NCBI GenBank assembly: GCA_028015205.1
Contig: CM051510.1
Location: forward strand, 31,992,580-32,056,579
DNA length: 64,000 nt
Reading direction: 5' to 3'
DNA from: Mytilisepta virgata
Lineage: Eukaryota; Mollusca; Bivalvia; Mytilida; Mytilidae
A program made the translations under genes and the position numbers. Shown here piece by piece: positions 47,855 through 59,412 of the stretch (its first letter is position 1; every line of letters starts with the position of its first letter). Under the pieces are notes generated by a model that searched no databases, had not been told where the DNA came from, and worked only from the letters and a program-made list of their open reading frames with translations.

Positions 47855-47965
47855 TTTACAAGCTTTGTTCATCACTGGTACATTTTCATAATTGTGTCCT
47901 TTAAAGACAGGGATTTGTTAAATAGATTTGTTCATAAAAGCAGGGTTGGCTGTATATAAAACTAA
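47855..47965 (+). repeat. Spaced GTCC/GTCCTTTAAAGACAG repeat fragment
   Basis: 'gaggttaattttacaagc', 'ttgttcatcactggtac', 'ttgtgtcctttaaagacagg' and 'aaaagcagggttggctgta' parallel 63045-63185 ('gttaattttacagaatttgt', 'tgtcctttttagacaggta'). Confidence 0.45.
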
Positions 47966-48700
47966 CGTACATCAACAAGAGAATAGATTTTGCTGTAAAA
48001 GAATGTTCTAAGAAAGCATGGTGAAGGACTTTCCACTTAAATGTATGGAACTATTATCTAATATATTATAGACTTCATTTGGCTGATAATATCCGAGTAC
48101 AAAGATTTAAACAGTGAATGGTTACAATGATTAAAAATCTTGCCATGTAACCATTTGTACCTATGGCACTTTATCCCTAAAATCAATATTATATAATATT
48201 CTGCTATATCCCTTCAGAAGTAAAATATTTATTAATTTTTTGTTTAATTTTTCATCATAAAGTATATTTTATCTTAAAATATTTATACCAACAAAGTTAT
48301 TTTCATTTTGGATATCACTGGAAGATCTAAAAATAAGTAAAGAATTTTCCAGCCAAAATGTCATCAAGATTTCTATGAAATTTTGATACAGCAGACATGA
48401 TAGAATGAAAATCTTTTACTGCACTAAATAAAGTTCTCGTACTATAGATATAAACAGATTATATCTTTATCTAAAGCTTATTTATTCAACAGGAAATATA
48501 AAACAATTTTAATGTTTATATAAAGACATTTATAAAATGTAAATAAACTATTTATTATCATAGATATTGCCTGATACACAAGAGAATTTTATTTCTGAAG
48601 CTTTTAGTGAATGATCCAATGTGAAAGTATGCCAAATACCATATTGTCTCTTTTAAATTCCAAGAAGGAGTGACAACTTTAATCTTAAACTGATATCTAC

Positions 48701-48827
48701 CTTAGCCTTTTTGCTACCATATAAAAGTCAAATAATTGTGAAATTTTGACAGATATTTGGTTGAAAGAACACTGATGGATATTGATCTTCCCTCTCTCAA
48801 AATCCCAAAGACTTAATTTGTTTCTAT
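48701..48827 (-). CDS. Candidate internal exon of gene X (127 bp)
   Basis: On the minus strand the acceptor TTGAATATATTTCAG and a weaker donor (CTAAG|GTAGAT) bracket 127 bases. One frame is open across all 41 codons, including NKLSLWDFERGKINIHQC and ISQLFDFYMVAKRL. The exon ends with two spare bases (AG), which join the leading A of 46827-46885 to give Arg, so it is phase-compatible with the next exon. It needs one spare base from the exon before it, which none of the other candidates supplies. It could be an alternative exon or a chance frame. Confidence 0.4.
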
Positions 48828-48918
48828 CTGAAATATATTCAACCAGAAGGCCAAACAAAATGTTTTTGTGTTTTCCTTTACATTGAAAATACACATGTAT
48901 GCTAATTTTGACTGGGAA

Positions 48919-49002
48919 ACGACTTTAGCAACGCTAAGATCGGTGGACGACTTTACCAACACTAAGTTCGGTGGATGACTTTACCAACACCAAGTTCGGT
49001 GG
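48919..49002 (+). repeat. 28-bp minisatellite, three clean units
   Basis: The units are 48919-48946, 48947-48974 and 48975-49002, each of the form ACGACTTTACCAACACTAAG then TTCGGTGG with one to five substitutions. A 'gggaaacgac' precedes and 'ataaaaccaaagactgaaga' follows. Confidence 0.93.
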
Positions 49003-52000
49003 ATAAAACCAAAGACTGAAGAGCAAATTTTTAAGATCGTAGACGTGATTGAAACAGTGCAAGGCCATGAACAATACAATTGACATATAAATTAGCTCCC
49101 TTTATTTCTGTCCAAAATCATACCCATACATCTACATGAGATTACTAATTGCATATTGTTTAGCAGCATGTCACTATACTATAGACAAGGGTATGGACAT
49201 GCATGCAGTAATAACATGCATATTTATGACATGTTTAATTAAACCGTAACAGAGGAATAGCTGTAGTAAGAAATAAGGGAGGGGGGTGTAATAAATGTTA
49301 AATTGGAAAGGGATCAATTAAATAAACAATCACTTATCCAAGTATAAGCAGGTATTATAACACAAAAGGTATCAATTAATTTTACTAATTTTTTAAAGTA
49401 GAAAAAATATGAATAAAATATTTCTCAACTTTAAAAAATAAATTACCATAATAAGACTAGATGAGTATCTTAATTTTTGTAAATTTATGTGCACATTTTC
49501 TGCCATTTTATGTAAATACTGTACATTAGAATGTAAAATTGTGATGATATTTGGTATAATTGCATATTTTGAACTTTCAGTTTAAGTAACAAAAATATCT
49601 GAATGGTACCTGACACAAGTTTGACCAGTTGAGTTACTGTCAGATACCAGCTTTAGTGGTTTTCTTGGGAGCCGTTGAGTTATAAATTTAGGCATTGATA
49701 AACAAAATATACATTTTATAACACAACATAGTTTTCCTAATGATATTACTATAAAATAACAAAACCACTGAAACTGATATCCTTGAAAAAAGAAAACAAC
49801 AAATTTTCACTAAACCAAGAAAATTTTTAAAAATATAAACCTGCACTATCACATGACCCAGAAACTGGACAAGAAATTAGCTGCCAAACTAACAACAAAC
49901 CAGATTTTCTTCAGGCCAAAATAAAATATATTTGTGTTTCCTATTTCATCAACATAATAAATAAGGTAGGTAGTTAGTCGAAACAATTTATTTTGTTGAA
50001 ACATATTAACGCTGGTTGGCGACAAGCCATTTGTTTTTTTATCATTCTTGATCCCTTATTTTTTCAATGTGGAAATAGTGACATCAAGCTCTATGATTAT
50101 GCATTCTATAAATGCAATCGTACTGGAAAATTCTTGGAATTGAAATTCTGATGTTTTTTTTAAAAATAAAATTTTTATGATAGGAGTAAGAAATTTAGGG
50201 TCAGTTGGTCACCAGAAACACACACATATTTTATTTTGGCCTCATCACTATTTGGAGGGACCCATCAATCCACTGGAAAATCCAGTTATATATGTTGTTC
50301 TCATACTGAAAGTATAACAGAAGTTTCTTCTTCAGTCTAGTGAGATAACAAACCAAGGACTGCTGTACTGCAACATTTAGATTTCTACAAATATTTTCAA
50401 CAAGGGTTTTAATTCTCAAATGCCAAGCTAATCTAAAAAGATTAAGTATTTTGAAATCTTTCAACAAACATTTCAGCATTGAGAAAACATGTTCAAGAAA
50501 GACAAAATGAAAATTCTATGGTGTTTACATGTTCCAGCTAGACTCTGTTACATACAAATAGTACATTTCACCTTGTTTATCACACCCTGTCCAAATATTT
50601 TATATCTTATTACAATTTATATTACATGACATAAACCAGCTGGTCAATCATATGTCACACAGGATCATTGCCAACATGTTTTTTATACACATAAATATAT
50701 TAATTATCTCCTTTGATGTGACAACTTGGTGACAATTTGAAGATTTACATCTTAGGCTAGGTCTCCATGTACAAATTTTTACCATTAATTTCCCACTCCC
50801 CCTAGTATGTTTTTGTTTTTGTTTTTTTGGGTTAATTATTGGTTGGAATTATTACATGGATTTCCAAAATAACTGCAGATCCTCAAAACATATACTTCAA
50901 ACCTGTCAAATGAGTCTAAAACCTTCTAAAGATAATACTTGGCTAGACAGAAATCTTTTTAATTGTTTTTCAAATGAGGAGCAATCTTGACTCTTGTTCT
51001 GATAGCTTTTAAGGAAAACAAATATGTTAATGAGTTATCCCCCCTAAAAAATATATATTTCAGGAGACTGTTCACTATTAACTAAGATGATATGCAACAA
51101 GTCTTCTGATTGGCTACGGTTTTTTTTTAACTCTACATGTATGACATTCTTTCTAATGGGTTCTCATAAGGATTTTTTCTGTTTTAGCATAAAAACAACA
51201 TTGGACATTTATAAAAAGGACTGAATGCAATTTTGATTTCTCTCTTTTCAAATTTAAAATTATATCAACACATGAACATGTGGTGAACACTAGAAAATCA
51301 CTTGGCAACTTGGGGGTTATTTCTTCATAGACCAAGAAAATATTATAAGTCATTCTTTAAAGATAAAATTTAAAGCAGATAAATCCCAGCTTACAACCGG
51401 TACTGCCAAAAAGACTGCACATTTTTTTATTTCTCAGTTTTAGTACTTTTACTATTGTCAACTGTTGTTAATTTGAGTGCTGTTGAACCCCTAGGGTTAT
51501 TGAAAAAAGGGCATGTTTAATGTGCATTAAGAAATTGACAGTTTCTTCAAACATTGAAGCATACCAGCATTATAATAATAATTTGAAAAAAATATGGTCC
51601 TCCCATTAACATCTGAAATGCCTTGTAAAGAATTAATCCTCTACAACCAATATGCACCTCTTTTTATTTTTGTTAAAAGTGTCTTTTATTGAGAAAAAAA
51701 GTACTGTGACTTCTTTCTGGCAATACCGCTTGTATACGGTGTGAATTCTTGACACAGATTTCATACAATAACATGTTACAAATAAAAGTTGTGTTCACTT
51801 AAAACAAGTCATTTGACTACTGGTGTACATTTTTAAAGTCACATCAGTATACATGTAGTGGCATCCTACACATCACAAACAGTTGTACCTGTCCGAGTGG
51901 AATTTTTAGCTAAATGTTCATTTTGTCATATCTGTATACTGAATGATACTGATGGCCTATTTACAAAATGTATAATTTTGCCACAAAAAGAACCAACCCA

Positions 52001-53720
52001 AAGTAAGTAAAAGACTTTTATATAAATTTAAGATTTTATACATTATATTGTAACATACAGGCCTCGAACATGAATAGGAATCTTCCTCCTTCTGTTTGTG
52101 TTTAATTCTTTGATTAATATTCATCATATTCAATTTTTATACCGAATGACACAGATGGCTTTTTTATAGTATATAAAATTTGGTCACAAAGTAAGTAAAA
52201 AAAAAATTATCAAAAATTTCAATTACTATTCTACATATTAACATACAGGCCTTGAACATGGATAGTCCTTGAACAATATTAGGAATCTCACACCTTACAA
52301 ACATTTCAAGACTCTTAGATAAAAATTCATTACATTCAACCTTTATAATGAATGACACAGATGTCTTATTCATAGTATTAATTTGGCCACAAATCTATCA
52401 ATGAACCACTACCTGAATATGTAAAAAATTTTTATATCAATCTAAAATTCAATAAAATCCTAATCAATAACAACTATTTAAAATTTACAACCTTGAGACC
52501 AAACTCTTAAGATAACAAACTATAAATAAAAATGTATAATTCTAATTTCATATGATGTAATGAGATTTCTGTCAAATAAAAAGGGGTTCTAAGTTTAAAG
52601 AATCATTATTTCATATCAATATTGAACATAGGTGATAAATTTAACAATTAATTATCATGTTAACACCTAAGAAACAGGTGCCCCTTGATCTAATGAACAA
52701 CAAACATTTCATCCAACAATGACTCCTTACCTGTAATTAATAAAACCCTTTGAAGTTCACTGTACAGGTATGATCATGGTCTACAGGTATTTTTATGGCT
52801 GTAGAACCCACTGGGACTTAGTATTAATATTAGGTAACAAATTTACACCTAGTATTCAATTTATCAAGTAGCAGTTTTGTTCGAATGATTGATAGGTCTA
52901 GAGGACTCGTAACGTCTTAAATAAACACAAGTTTTTCAATGTCAGCATGTGTAGTCGAAATTTGAACAAAATACCTAGATAAAACTGCACATTACGTTTA
53001 AATGAAAGCGATGATTATGCATTATATATTCTGTTCTTTGAATGTATACTTTTATTGTAACCTATTTATTTGCTCTATACAACTTCAATAGAGTCTCAAA
53101 TTCTATTACTCAGTATATTTACATAATATATATTTCAACGGGATATTATTTTGAAATCATGTTGCAAATGCATTTCATTATATTTTGTTACAATTTTTTT
53201 CTACTCAAGTGCCCATTCCATGTCTACCAGGAATATAAATAGAAATGGTGAGACGTCAAAAGGGGATAGACAACTAAAATGTACATACGACAAATGCCAA
53301 ACAAAACCAAATGCAAAATATCAACAAAACAAAAAAAGGTCAAAAGTTAAAACTGCCCAATGTTTCGATCATGCAATATTGCCTTGTTCACGAGCAGGAA
53401 GAAATAAAAAGATGTTGACTCTTTAAAATCTGTGGCTGTTTCGCAACATACATACTTTTTATTTGCTCATTCTATGCATACATTTCCATGAATGAAATAT
53501 TTGGGTTAATATTCTTTTACAGTTAGAAGACATGTAACTGTAATATTGATCAAATGAGGCCAAATGAAACAAATCTGTGTTACCAGTAACCATACTAATC
53601 CTAATTTTCAGTGCTTATCCTTAACTATTAGACTTTTATCGATGAGTTGTTATAAAAAATAAAACATCATGACTAACATGATTTACAAGTGGTTCAAATT
53701 AGTATGAAAATATTACTGTA
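49003..53720. other. AT-rich intron of gene X
   Basis: No supported exon. The minus-strand frame at 50231-50479 (82 codons) has a decent acceptor in its middle (CTTCTGTTATACTTTCAG at about 50310) but no donor before its stop, so it is not called. 49595-49690 ('agctttagtggttttcttgg', 'gagccgttgagttat') reads like part of a dispersed repeat, but only one copy is present here. Confidence 0.4.
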
Positions 53721-53935
53721 CATTTATTTCTGCACTAAACGATGTAAACGACTATGCACACATACGTTTAATCTATTTATTTCTAACAATTGCATGTCAA
53801 CGTTGACACCATTTACCTAAACTATGAGCCCATTTATTTCTGCACTAAACGATGTAACGACTACGCACACATACATTTAATCCATTTATTTCTAACAATT
53901 GCATGTAAACGTTGACAACGTTTACCTAAACTATG
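53721..53935 (+). repeat. 110-bp tandem duplication
   Basis: CATTTATTTCTGCACTAAAC and the following 85 or so bases occur at 53721 and again at 53831. They differ by a few substitutions and small gaps, and each ends '...tttacctaaactatg'. Each unit contains CAACGTTGAC near its end and GCACACATAC in its middle. The pair lies about 90 bp upstream of a CACGTG + TATATAAAA site. Confidence 0.9.
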
Positions 53936-54021
53936 TAATCGCAAAATATACGTGTAATAGTTGACCGTTTACTTTTGACAAATGTTAGTGTTCCATTCAT
54001 ATGTAAATACGCGCTGAATTG

Positions 54022-54040
54022 CACGTGAACTATATAAAAC
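54022..54040 (+). promoter_or_regulatory. Promoter-like E-box plus TATA box
   Basis: CACGTG at 54022-54027 is followed three bases later by CTATATAAAA (54030-54039) reading on the plus strand. Just downstream is GC-richer DNA ('cagcaacgcactggtgtcc'). A transcription start would be expected near 54065. No convincing coding exon follows; an intron-like 'tttatttccgcag' occurs at about 54141-54153. The site is intronic and antisense with respect to gene X. It may be a chance match. Confidence 0.3.
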
Positions 54041-54441
54041 AGCAACGCACTGGTGTCCATTTGGCCCTATTCAAAATAAAACATGTGCTTTTCTTTTTCC
54101 AAGCTGTGGTCATTATAAGTTATTAAATGATATGTGATATGTTTATTTCCGCAGCTACTGCCTTGAGTAAAGGTAATCAACGTTGGAAAAATTTAGGTTA
54201 GAAATAAATGCACTCTTAGTTTTTATAACTTCTTCTACACAAACAGAATCAGAATGCTCATATAGGAAACAATTCAAAACACACTTTCCTTTAAAATATT
54301 AAAGCACCCAAAAATTATATCATGCTGACATTTAAAGGTACCAGAGCACAGTTTTTACTGGGAATTAATTTATATTGGTGAATTTTTGTGGTTTAGGGAA
54401 AAGTTATTGTTTCCAGGATAAATTATGTAGTGGTTATTATA

Positions 54442-54592
54442 GTAATAAAGGTTATTTTGAAGGAATTTATCAATGTGTAAACTCGGGCGATTCACTCACA
54501 AACTAAATAAAGTTTGAAGGACCTATGCAAAGTTTGTGAGTAATAAGCCAGAGTTTACACATTGATATATTCTGTAAAAATAACCTTTATAC
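54442..54592. mobile_element. Foldback TIR element (about 151 bp)
   Basis: The left arm carries AATAAAGGTTATTTTGAAGG, ATCAATGTGTAAACTC and TCACTCACAAACT. The right arm inverts to TATAAAGGTTATTTTTACAG, ATCAATGTGTAAACTC and TACTCACAAACT. The arms are about 64 bp each around a short centre. Confidence 0.82.
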
Positions 54593-55682
54593 TTATAATT
54601 CCAAAGTAATGCAGAAATGGGATGTTTTCATTTTAAATTAACATTTTCCTCATGCCCTATATTGCATGCGTACATATTCATTCGCACGATGTCATTAAAG
54701 GAATTTATCAAGTTATAAACTTTTTACCGGAAGTTGCTGCTAGCCAATGAAATTATTGCATTTGATGTTTTGAAAAAATCATTTTTTTTCAAAACCCTAC
54801 AAAAATTTCATGATTTCAAATAAATTCTTTTATATTTTGTGGATTACATCTCTTCAGTAATGTGTATGAGCCTAAAATGTTGAAAACCAAAACAAAAATC
54901 CAAAAAGTTGAAGAGCAAATTAAAAAATGGCAAAACCATCTACACAATGTAAGACCAGAAGGAGAAACTTCAAAATCATTAACAAATAATTTCTGATCAG
55001 TACAGATAACTACTTCCTCTCAATCAAAAGGAAAAAGAATCAGAAAACACATGATTATCATGTGATATTTATCACAGACACATAGAAGCTGCACCCTCCC
55101 ACTCCTGTATTGCATCAAAGTTTTAATTGATCTCTTTCGTATATTTCCTATAAAGAAGTACTTTCTTGTAACAAGCCTTGTTATATGATTATATCCTTCC
55201 TAAGTTCTTCAAACTCAGCGGAAACACCAACTCATAATATTATTTTTGAAACTGAAGCAGTCGTGTGGTCTTCTTCTACATCAAAATATAGAATGTATCA
55301 ATGAAAATGATCAATGTAAAATCCAAAAATAGTAACAACATCCCGTATCTGATGTTGTTCTGAAATTAAAGTTTCTCACAAGCAACATGAGCTAATTAAT
55401 TTCCTTCCCAAAAACAGAATAATTGTATATACATGTCGTTGGCGACAGATATTGTCACGTCACTTCCTAGAGTGAAATATGACTTTCGATTTCACTCGGT
55501 GAATTATCGGATTTGATTTCACTCGGAAATCCTGGTATTTCTACACACTCAATGTAATAATTGGACATTATAAGTTACTTGTAAAATTGGTGAAAACTTG
55601 CTAAACTATTATCAACTGTTCACGAAACTTAAAAGCATCCTGGGTATTTATAAAACATCATACTTGGTCCGGGTATAAAAGG

Positions 55683-56180
55683 ATAGAATAGAATAAAATA
55701 GAATAGAATATGTTTATTGTTCCAATCATGGGCCCTCACAGGGGCAAGATATAACAACATATACAACATTGATTCATTAGCATAAATTACAATGAAAATA
55801 GAATAAAAGCTATGCTATGCTGGACAGGACCAGAGTTATCAACCTCGTCTGATATTTAGACAATCAATTATATATTTCTCCAGAAATTTTAGTACTGATA
55901 TACCTTCATTTGTAAAAAGCCATATACATTTGTGTAAACTTTGCCTCCTTTGGAAGATCTTTAAATTTTGTACAAAGCTCTCCTATATTATTAAACATGA
56001 TTTCCCTGTTGTTATTCCTGACACAAAATCAACATATGTACTTGACAAGTTTATGCAAAGATATAGCCTTTTTACTGCTGTTCAACTTTTTTCTTAAAAT
56101 CACAAGATCAAAAATCTTGTAACCAAGTGTTGCAACTCCAAGATGACGGCTTGTACAAGTCTGAGGAGAATTTTTTACCA
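55683..56180 (-). pseudogene. 3' end of a non-LTR retrotransposon (5'-truncated)
   Basis: Read on the minus strand, the last part is 'cttgcccctgtgagggccca', then 'tgattggaacaataaacata' and a pentameric (TTCTA)n tail at 55683-55712, a classic LINE-type 3' end. Upstream a decayed reading frame is visible. MFNNIGELCTKFKDLPKEAK then FTQMYMAF resembles the C-terminal tail after the reverse transcriptase of Jockey-like elements. Still further upstream KPSSWSCNTWLQDF lies in a different frame. Stops and frameshifts are frequent, so it is dead. The upstream edge is approximate. Confidence 0.65.
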
Positions 56181-56803
56181 GAAATTCGTCATGTCACCTT
56201 TGAATGAAACTGAAGCATTACACGGATGAGAGGTTAAGTTTAAGAAGCGAATTACGTAAGAATTAAGAGGCAAAGAAATCTAATATTGATTTGTCAGTCA
56301 AATTAACATTTGGCCTTCTATATATACTATACCATAAGAAAATTAGAGTTCCTTACAAAATACTACTACCATAAATATCAGTTGTTAAATGAGATGTTTT
56401 AATAATGGTTCAACTTTTTTATACTTCTTTTTACTTTTAAAGATGATAGGTCTATTATCATTATATTTCAAATACTTTTCGTTTTTTGTCAACCTTAAGT
56501 AAAATGATTAACTGTTCTAATCTTTTGTATTCCTTTGATAACTCTGTTGAGGGTCATTCAGGGAGGATATGGACACAGCCAAAAGAGAAAAAAATGTCAT
56601 TCAAGATGAACGAAAAACAAGAATTTGGCTAACACACTGCATTTTCCTCAGTCTGCGTGAAACAGGTGAATAACATCCTATCAGCATGGTCAGATGTGAA
56701 TTGAAAGCTATCAAAAATGTTGCACGAAAATAACCCTGTTCCACCCTCTCTGTGAAGTCCTGTCCTGAACTAGTATAAAGGTCGCCATTGTACAAATATT
56801 TAT

Positions 56804-57535
56804 TATGTCTCCCAAACACAAAGTTTTGGGAGACATATTGTTTTTGTCCGGTTTCTTATTATTATTCTTCTTCTTCTTCTTCTTCTTCTTCTTCTTCTTC
56901 TTCTTCTTCTTTCCTTTTTCTTTCCGTTCAATGTTGTCCGCGACGTTTCTCAAAGATGCAATGTCCAATCAATATGAAACTTTGGGAATATGTTAAGGGT
57001 GACCTGAAGTTTTGCAAACGACTTTTAAAATTTTCAAAATGGCCGCCGTTTCCGTGGAAACAGAAAAAGGTCATTATATAGGAGACATTGCTTTATGTCA
57101 GTAACCTAGGTGGGTAGGATTCTGAAATTTTGTAGGTGAATAGAGCAAAAGGTGCTCTTTAATTATACGAAAAAAAAATTTGAAGCGATATTTACGGTTT
57201 TCGTGTTATTTACGAAAATGTGATTTTTCGGGCCCAAAATTCGAAATTCTTTCGAAGTGCTTCGATTTCAATGAAAATTGATATTTAGGGGTTTTAAATG
57301 ATGGCGATTGCAAAGGGCTTAAAAAAAATCAAAATGGCCGCTGTTTCCATGGAAACAGGAAAAGGTCATTATATAGGACATTGCGATATCTCTGTAACCT
57401 AGGTGGGTAGGATTCTGAAATTTTGTAGGTGAATAGAGCAAAAGGGAATTTAGGGGGTTACTGATAAGCTCTAGATAGTGGCAATGGGGGTTTGGGAGAC
57501 ATCTTGTGACTCGCTTGCGATCACAATCATACCTA
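56804..57535 (+). mobile_element. GGGAGACATA hairpin element with TTC microsatellite
   Basis: It opens with a hairpin (TATGTCTCCCAAAC / GTTTTGGGAGACATA, 56804-56837) and closes with GTTTGGGAGACATC (about 57491-57503), which is the inverse of the opening arm. Then comes a microsatellite (56865-56911). Two direct copies of a unit about 295 bp apart follow ('caaaatggccgc.gtttcc' at 57036 and 57331, and 'taacctaggtgggtaggatt' in each). The layout of a structured head, a microsatellite, tandem cores and an inverse end is reminiscent of bivalve elements with core repeats. No protein is encoded. The low-complexity KKK/SSS frames are microsatellite products. Confidence 0.7.
56865..56911 (+). repeat. 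(TTC)n microsatellite
   Basis: About fifteen perfect TTC units preceded by ATTATTATT, inside the GGGAGACATA element. Confidence 0.97.
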
Positions 57536-58325
57536 GTTTCAATTACTTTTACAATTCAATAAATTCATAAGGTTTAATAGCCAATAAAAGTATTCTACCA
57601 AGTGCTGCAAAGACATATGGTCAGTATCGTAAAAATTTCAAATTAAATTTTTCTTCAACTTATTATTATTTTTGTGCCATTCTAAGAATGATTTATAGTT
57701 TTCCTGGTACAATATTAAGTTTTTATGCAAATTAATAGGTATATATATATTCATAGCATGTGTAATCTATGGAAATTTAAACCTCGGTCACCTAATTTTT
57801 CAATTTTCTATTCCTATAACATATCAACACAAACCAGATATAAAACATCATTTTTTTCTTTTTATCTTGTTACAAAATCTAGATATGTATTAAGATTTAT
57901 AACAACTTTCTATTTCAGACATGACAATATAAAGCATATTGTCAAAAACCTGAAATAAAATTAATTCTATCGCCAGAAAATTAATAGACAAAATATTAAA
58001 AGCCTGCTTCAGCAATTTATTCCACCTACGAAGCATTTATCCATAAACACTTCAAAAACATGTGTTCTAATTAATATGCAATACATGTACATGTGATAAT
58101 CTCTGGTGTTTATTGATCTTATATAAAAAGATTTATGTGAATTTTTCGGTCTACTATTTTTAAAGAAGAGATAAAATGTCGTCACTGTGAATGAAATATT
58201 AGGCTCGGATGCCCATGTCTTACTTTATTACAGTATATATTTTTATGAAATACATGTCGACTTGATTTATAATGATCATGTTTCAGATGATTAGTAGTGT
58301 CAGATTAACTCTGGCCGATACATAC
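57536..58325. other. AT-rich intron of gene X, nothing recognised
   Basis: No splice-bounded open segment or repeat was found. Confidence 0.4.
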
Positions 58326-58372
58326 CAATGGTGAATTTCCCCAACCCTTAGGCTCTCTGACCTCCATTGATG
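58326..58372 (-). CDS. Candidate micro-exon (47 bp)
   Basis: On the minus strand the acceptor GAATTTTTCTATAG and donor TTG|GTATGT bracket 47 bases of raised GC. Two frames are open: MEVREPKGWGNSPL and HQWRSESLRVGEIHH. It does not join 46827-46885 directly in any open frame, and it does not follow 59381-59412 in phase. If it is real, it belongs to an alternative transcript or needs a further unseen exon. The longer 118-codon frame through here (58305-58661) includes a Lys/Glu run and is probably chance. Confidence 0.3.
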
Positions 58373-59380
58373 CTATAGAAAAATTCTTTTTTAATGATTC
58401 TTCAAAACCATTTGAACAAAACTTTTTCAAATAAATTTTAAACTTTTTATTTTCAAAATAGCAAACAAAGCCAAACATTTCTTTTTCTTGTTCTTTTTCA
58501 TGGTTTTTATCTCTCTCCCACTCGAGTGCTCCCTTTTTTTCTTTTTCTTCCTTTTTTTTGTAAAGTATTTTAAAATTTTTGTGAAATTTCAATTTATAAA
58601 AAATTCCTAACCACAACAAAATAAGTTGAACAAAAAAAATCTTTTTGTGAAAAGTTTCCATTACAATTCAAAATTCTTTGTCTTTCTGAGTACATGAAAT
58701 TTAAATAATAAAATAAAATTCAAATATGTGTCAGTTCCTTTAATGTATAATTTATATAAGTAAATATCAGGATAAATATATTTTCATATCTTATAAATAA
58801 ATACATATGTATAGACTCACCTTTCAATTAACCTAAGAAAAGTGTAGAATTAATCCAACTGGAAAATTTTCCTTTCTAATTCACATTTTGTCAAAATAAT
58901 AAAACATCTGTTTTAAAAATCAACTGAATAATTTTGTTCCAAATTCTCCAAGGCTAATCCTATCTTCTAATAATCAAATAAATTCTCCAAAATCATATAT
59001 TAACTCCACTGCATATAATTTGCATAATAAGTAGGTTAATTGGCAAAAAACTTTTTAAATCGGAGAATTCATTCGAAGATTAGTACTATCCATATACCAC
59101 ATCCTGAATAAATATCTCTGTTTAAGATTGGTTAAAAAATCAGTTTATAACTTCAATATCACTTCCTAAGATAACTCTAAGATATTAGATAAACTTTTGA
59201 TTGCAATTTTTTTAAACCAACAAAAAAAAAGTCACACTGGTAAACCGTCTAGTGCACTACATCTAATTCATCCCGTCAACCTAACAATCTGTTTTGTAGA
59301 AGTAATCTACTTCAAGTGGGTCTCATGTATTTTGGTAGAATGAGCACCGCATAATAAAATGTCACGGTTCGCTGCCTCAC

Positions 59381-59412
59381 CTCTCTGATAGCACTACCAC
59401 CCCTTTAACTGG
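59381..59412 (-). CDS. Candidate micro-exon of gene X (32 bp)
   Basis: On the minus strand ...CATGCCAG precedes 32 bases ending in a strong donor (AGAG|GTGAGG). The open frame reads PVKGVVVLSE plus two spare bases. Its phase accepts the zero-remainder end of 61178-61237, and its two spare bases (AG) join the leading A of 46827-46885 to give Arg. The chain 61178 > 59381 > 46827 > 41572 is therefore fully in phase. The acceptor's pyrimidine tract is weak and the exon is short, so confidence is limited. Confidence 0.38.

Larger units (their letters stand above)
47051..48089. mobile_element. Long foldback element, arms about 78 bp
   Basis: The left arm (47051-47128) and the inverse of the right arm (48012-48089) share TATTATCAGCC, 'aaatgaagtct.taatat' and ATAGTTCCATACATTTAAGT (with small indels), then GGAAAGT. 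The arms enclose about 880 bp, of which 391 bp is the second copy of the TIR element (47236-47626), so the original interior was about 490 bp. No coding frame is seen. It could be a foldback DNA transposon or a segment bounded by two inverted copies of one short repeat. Confidence 0.78.

Noticed and set aside
49595..49690. Exon-like open segment (LPRKPLKLVSDSNSTGQT) on minus strand
   Set aside because: The donor would be a weak GTACC, and the text reads like a dispersed non-coding repeat.
50231..50479. 82-codon minus-strand frame with an internal acceptor
   Set aside because: No donor precedes the stop, the phase does not link to gene X exons, and there is no recognised domain.
56711..57081. 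Poly-Lys / poly-Ser / poly-Phe frames
   Set aside because: These are frames of the (TTC)n microsatellite.
58305..58661. 118-codon minus-strand frame with Lys/Glu run
   Set aside because: The frame passes through low-complexity A-rich sequence. Only the short splice-bounded piece at 58326-58372 is kept as a candidate.
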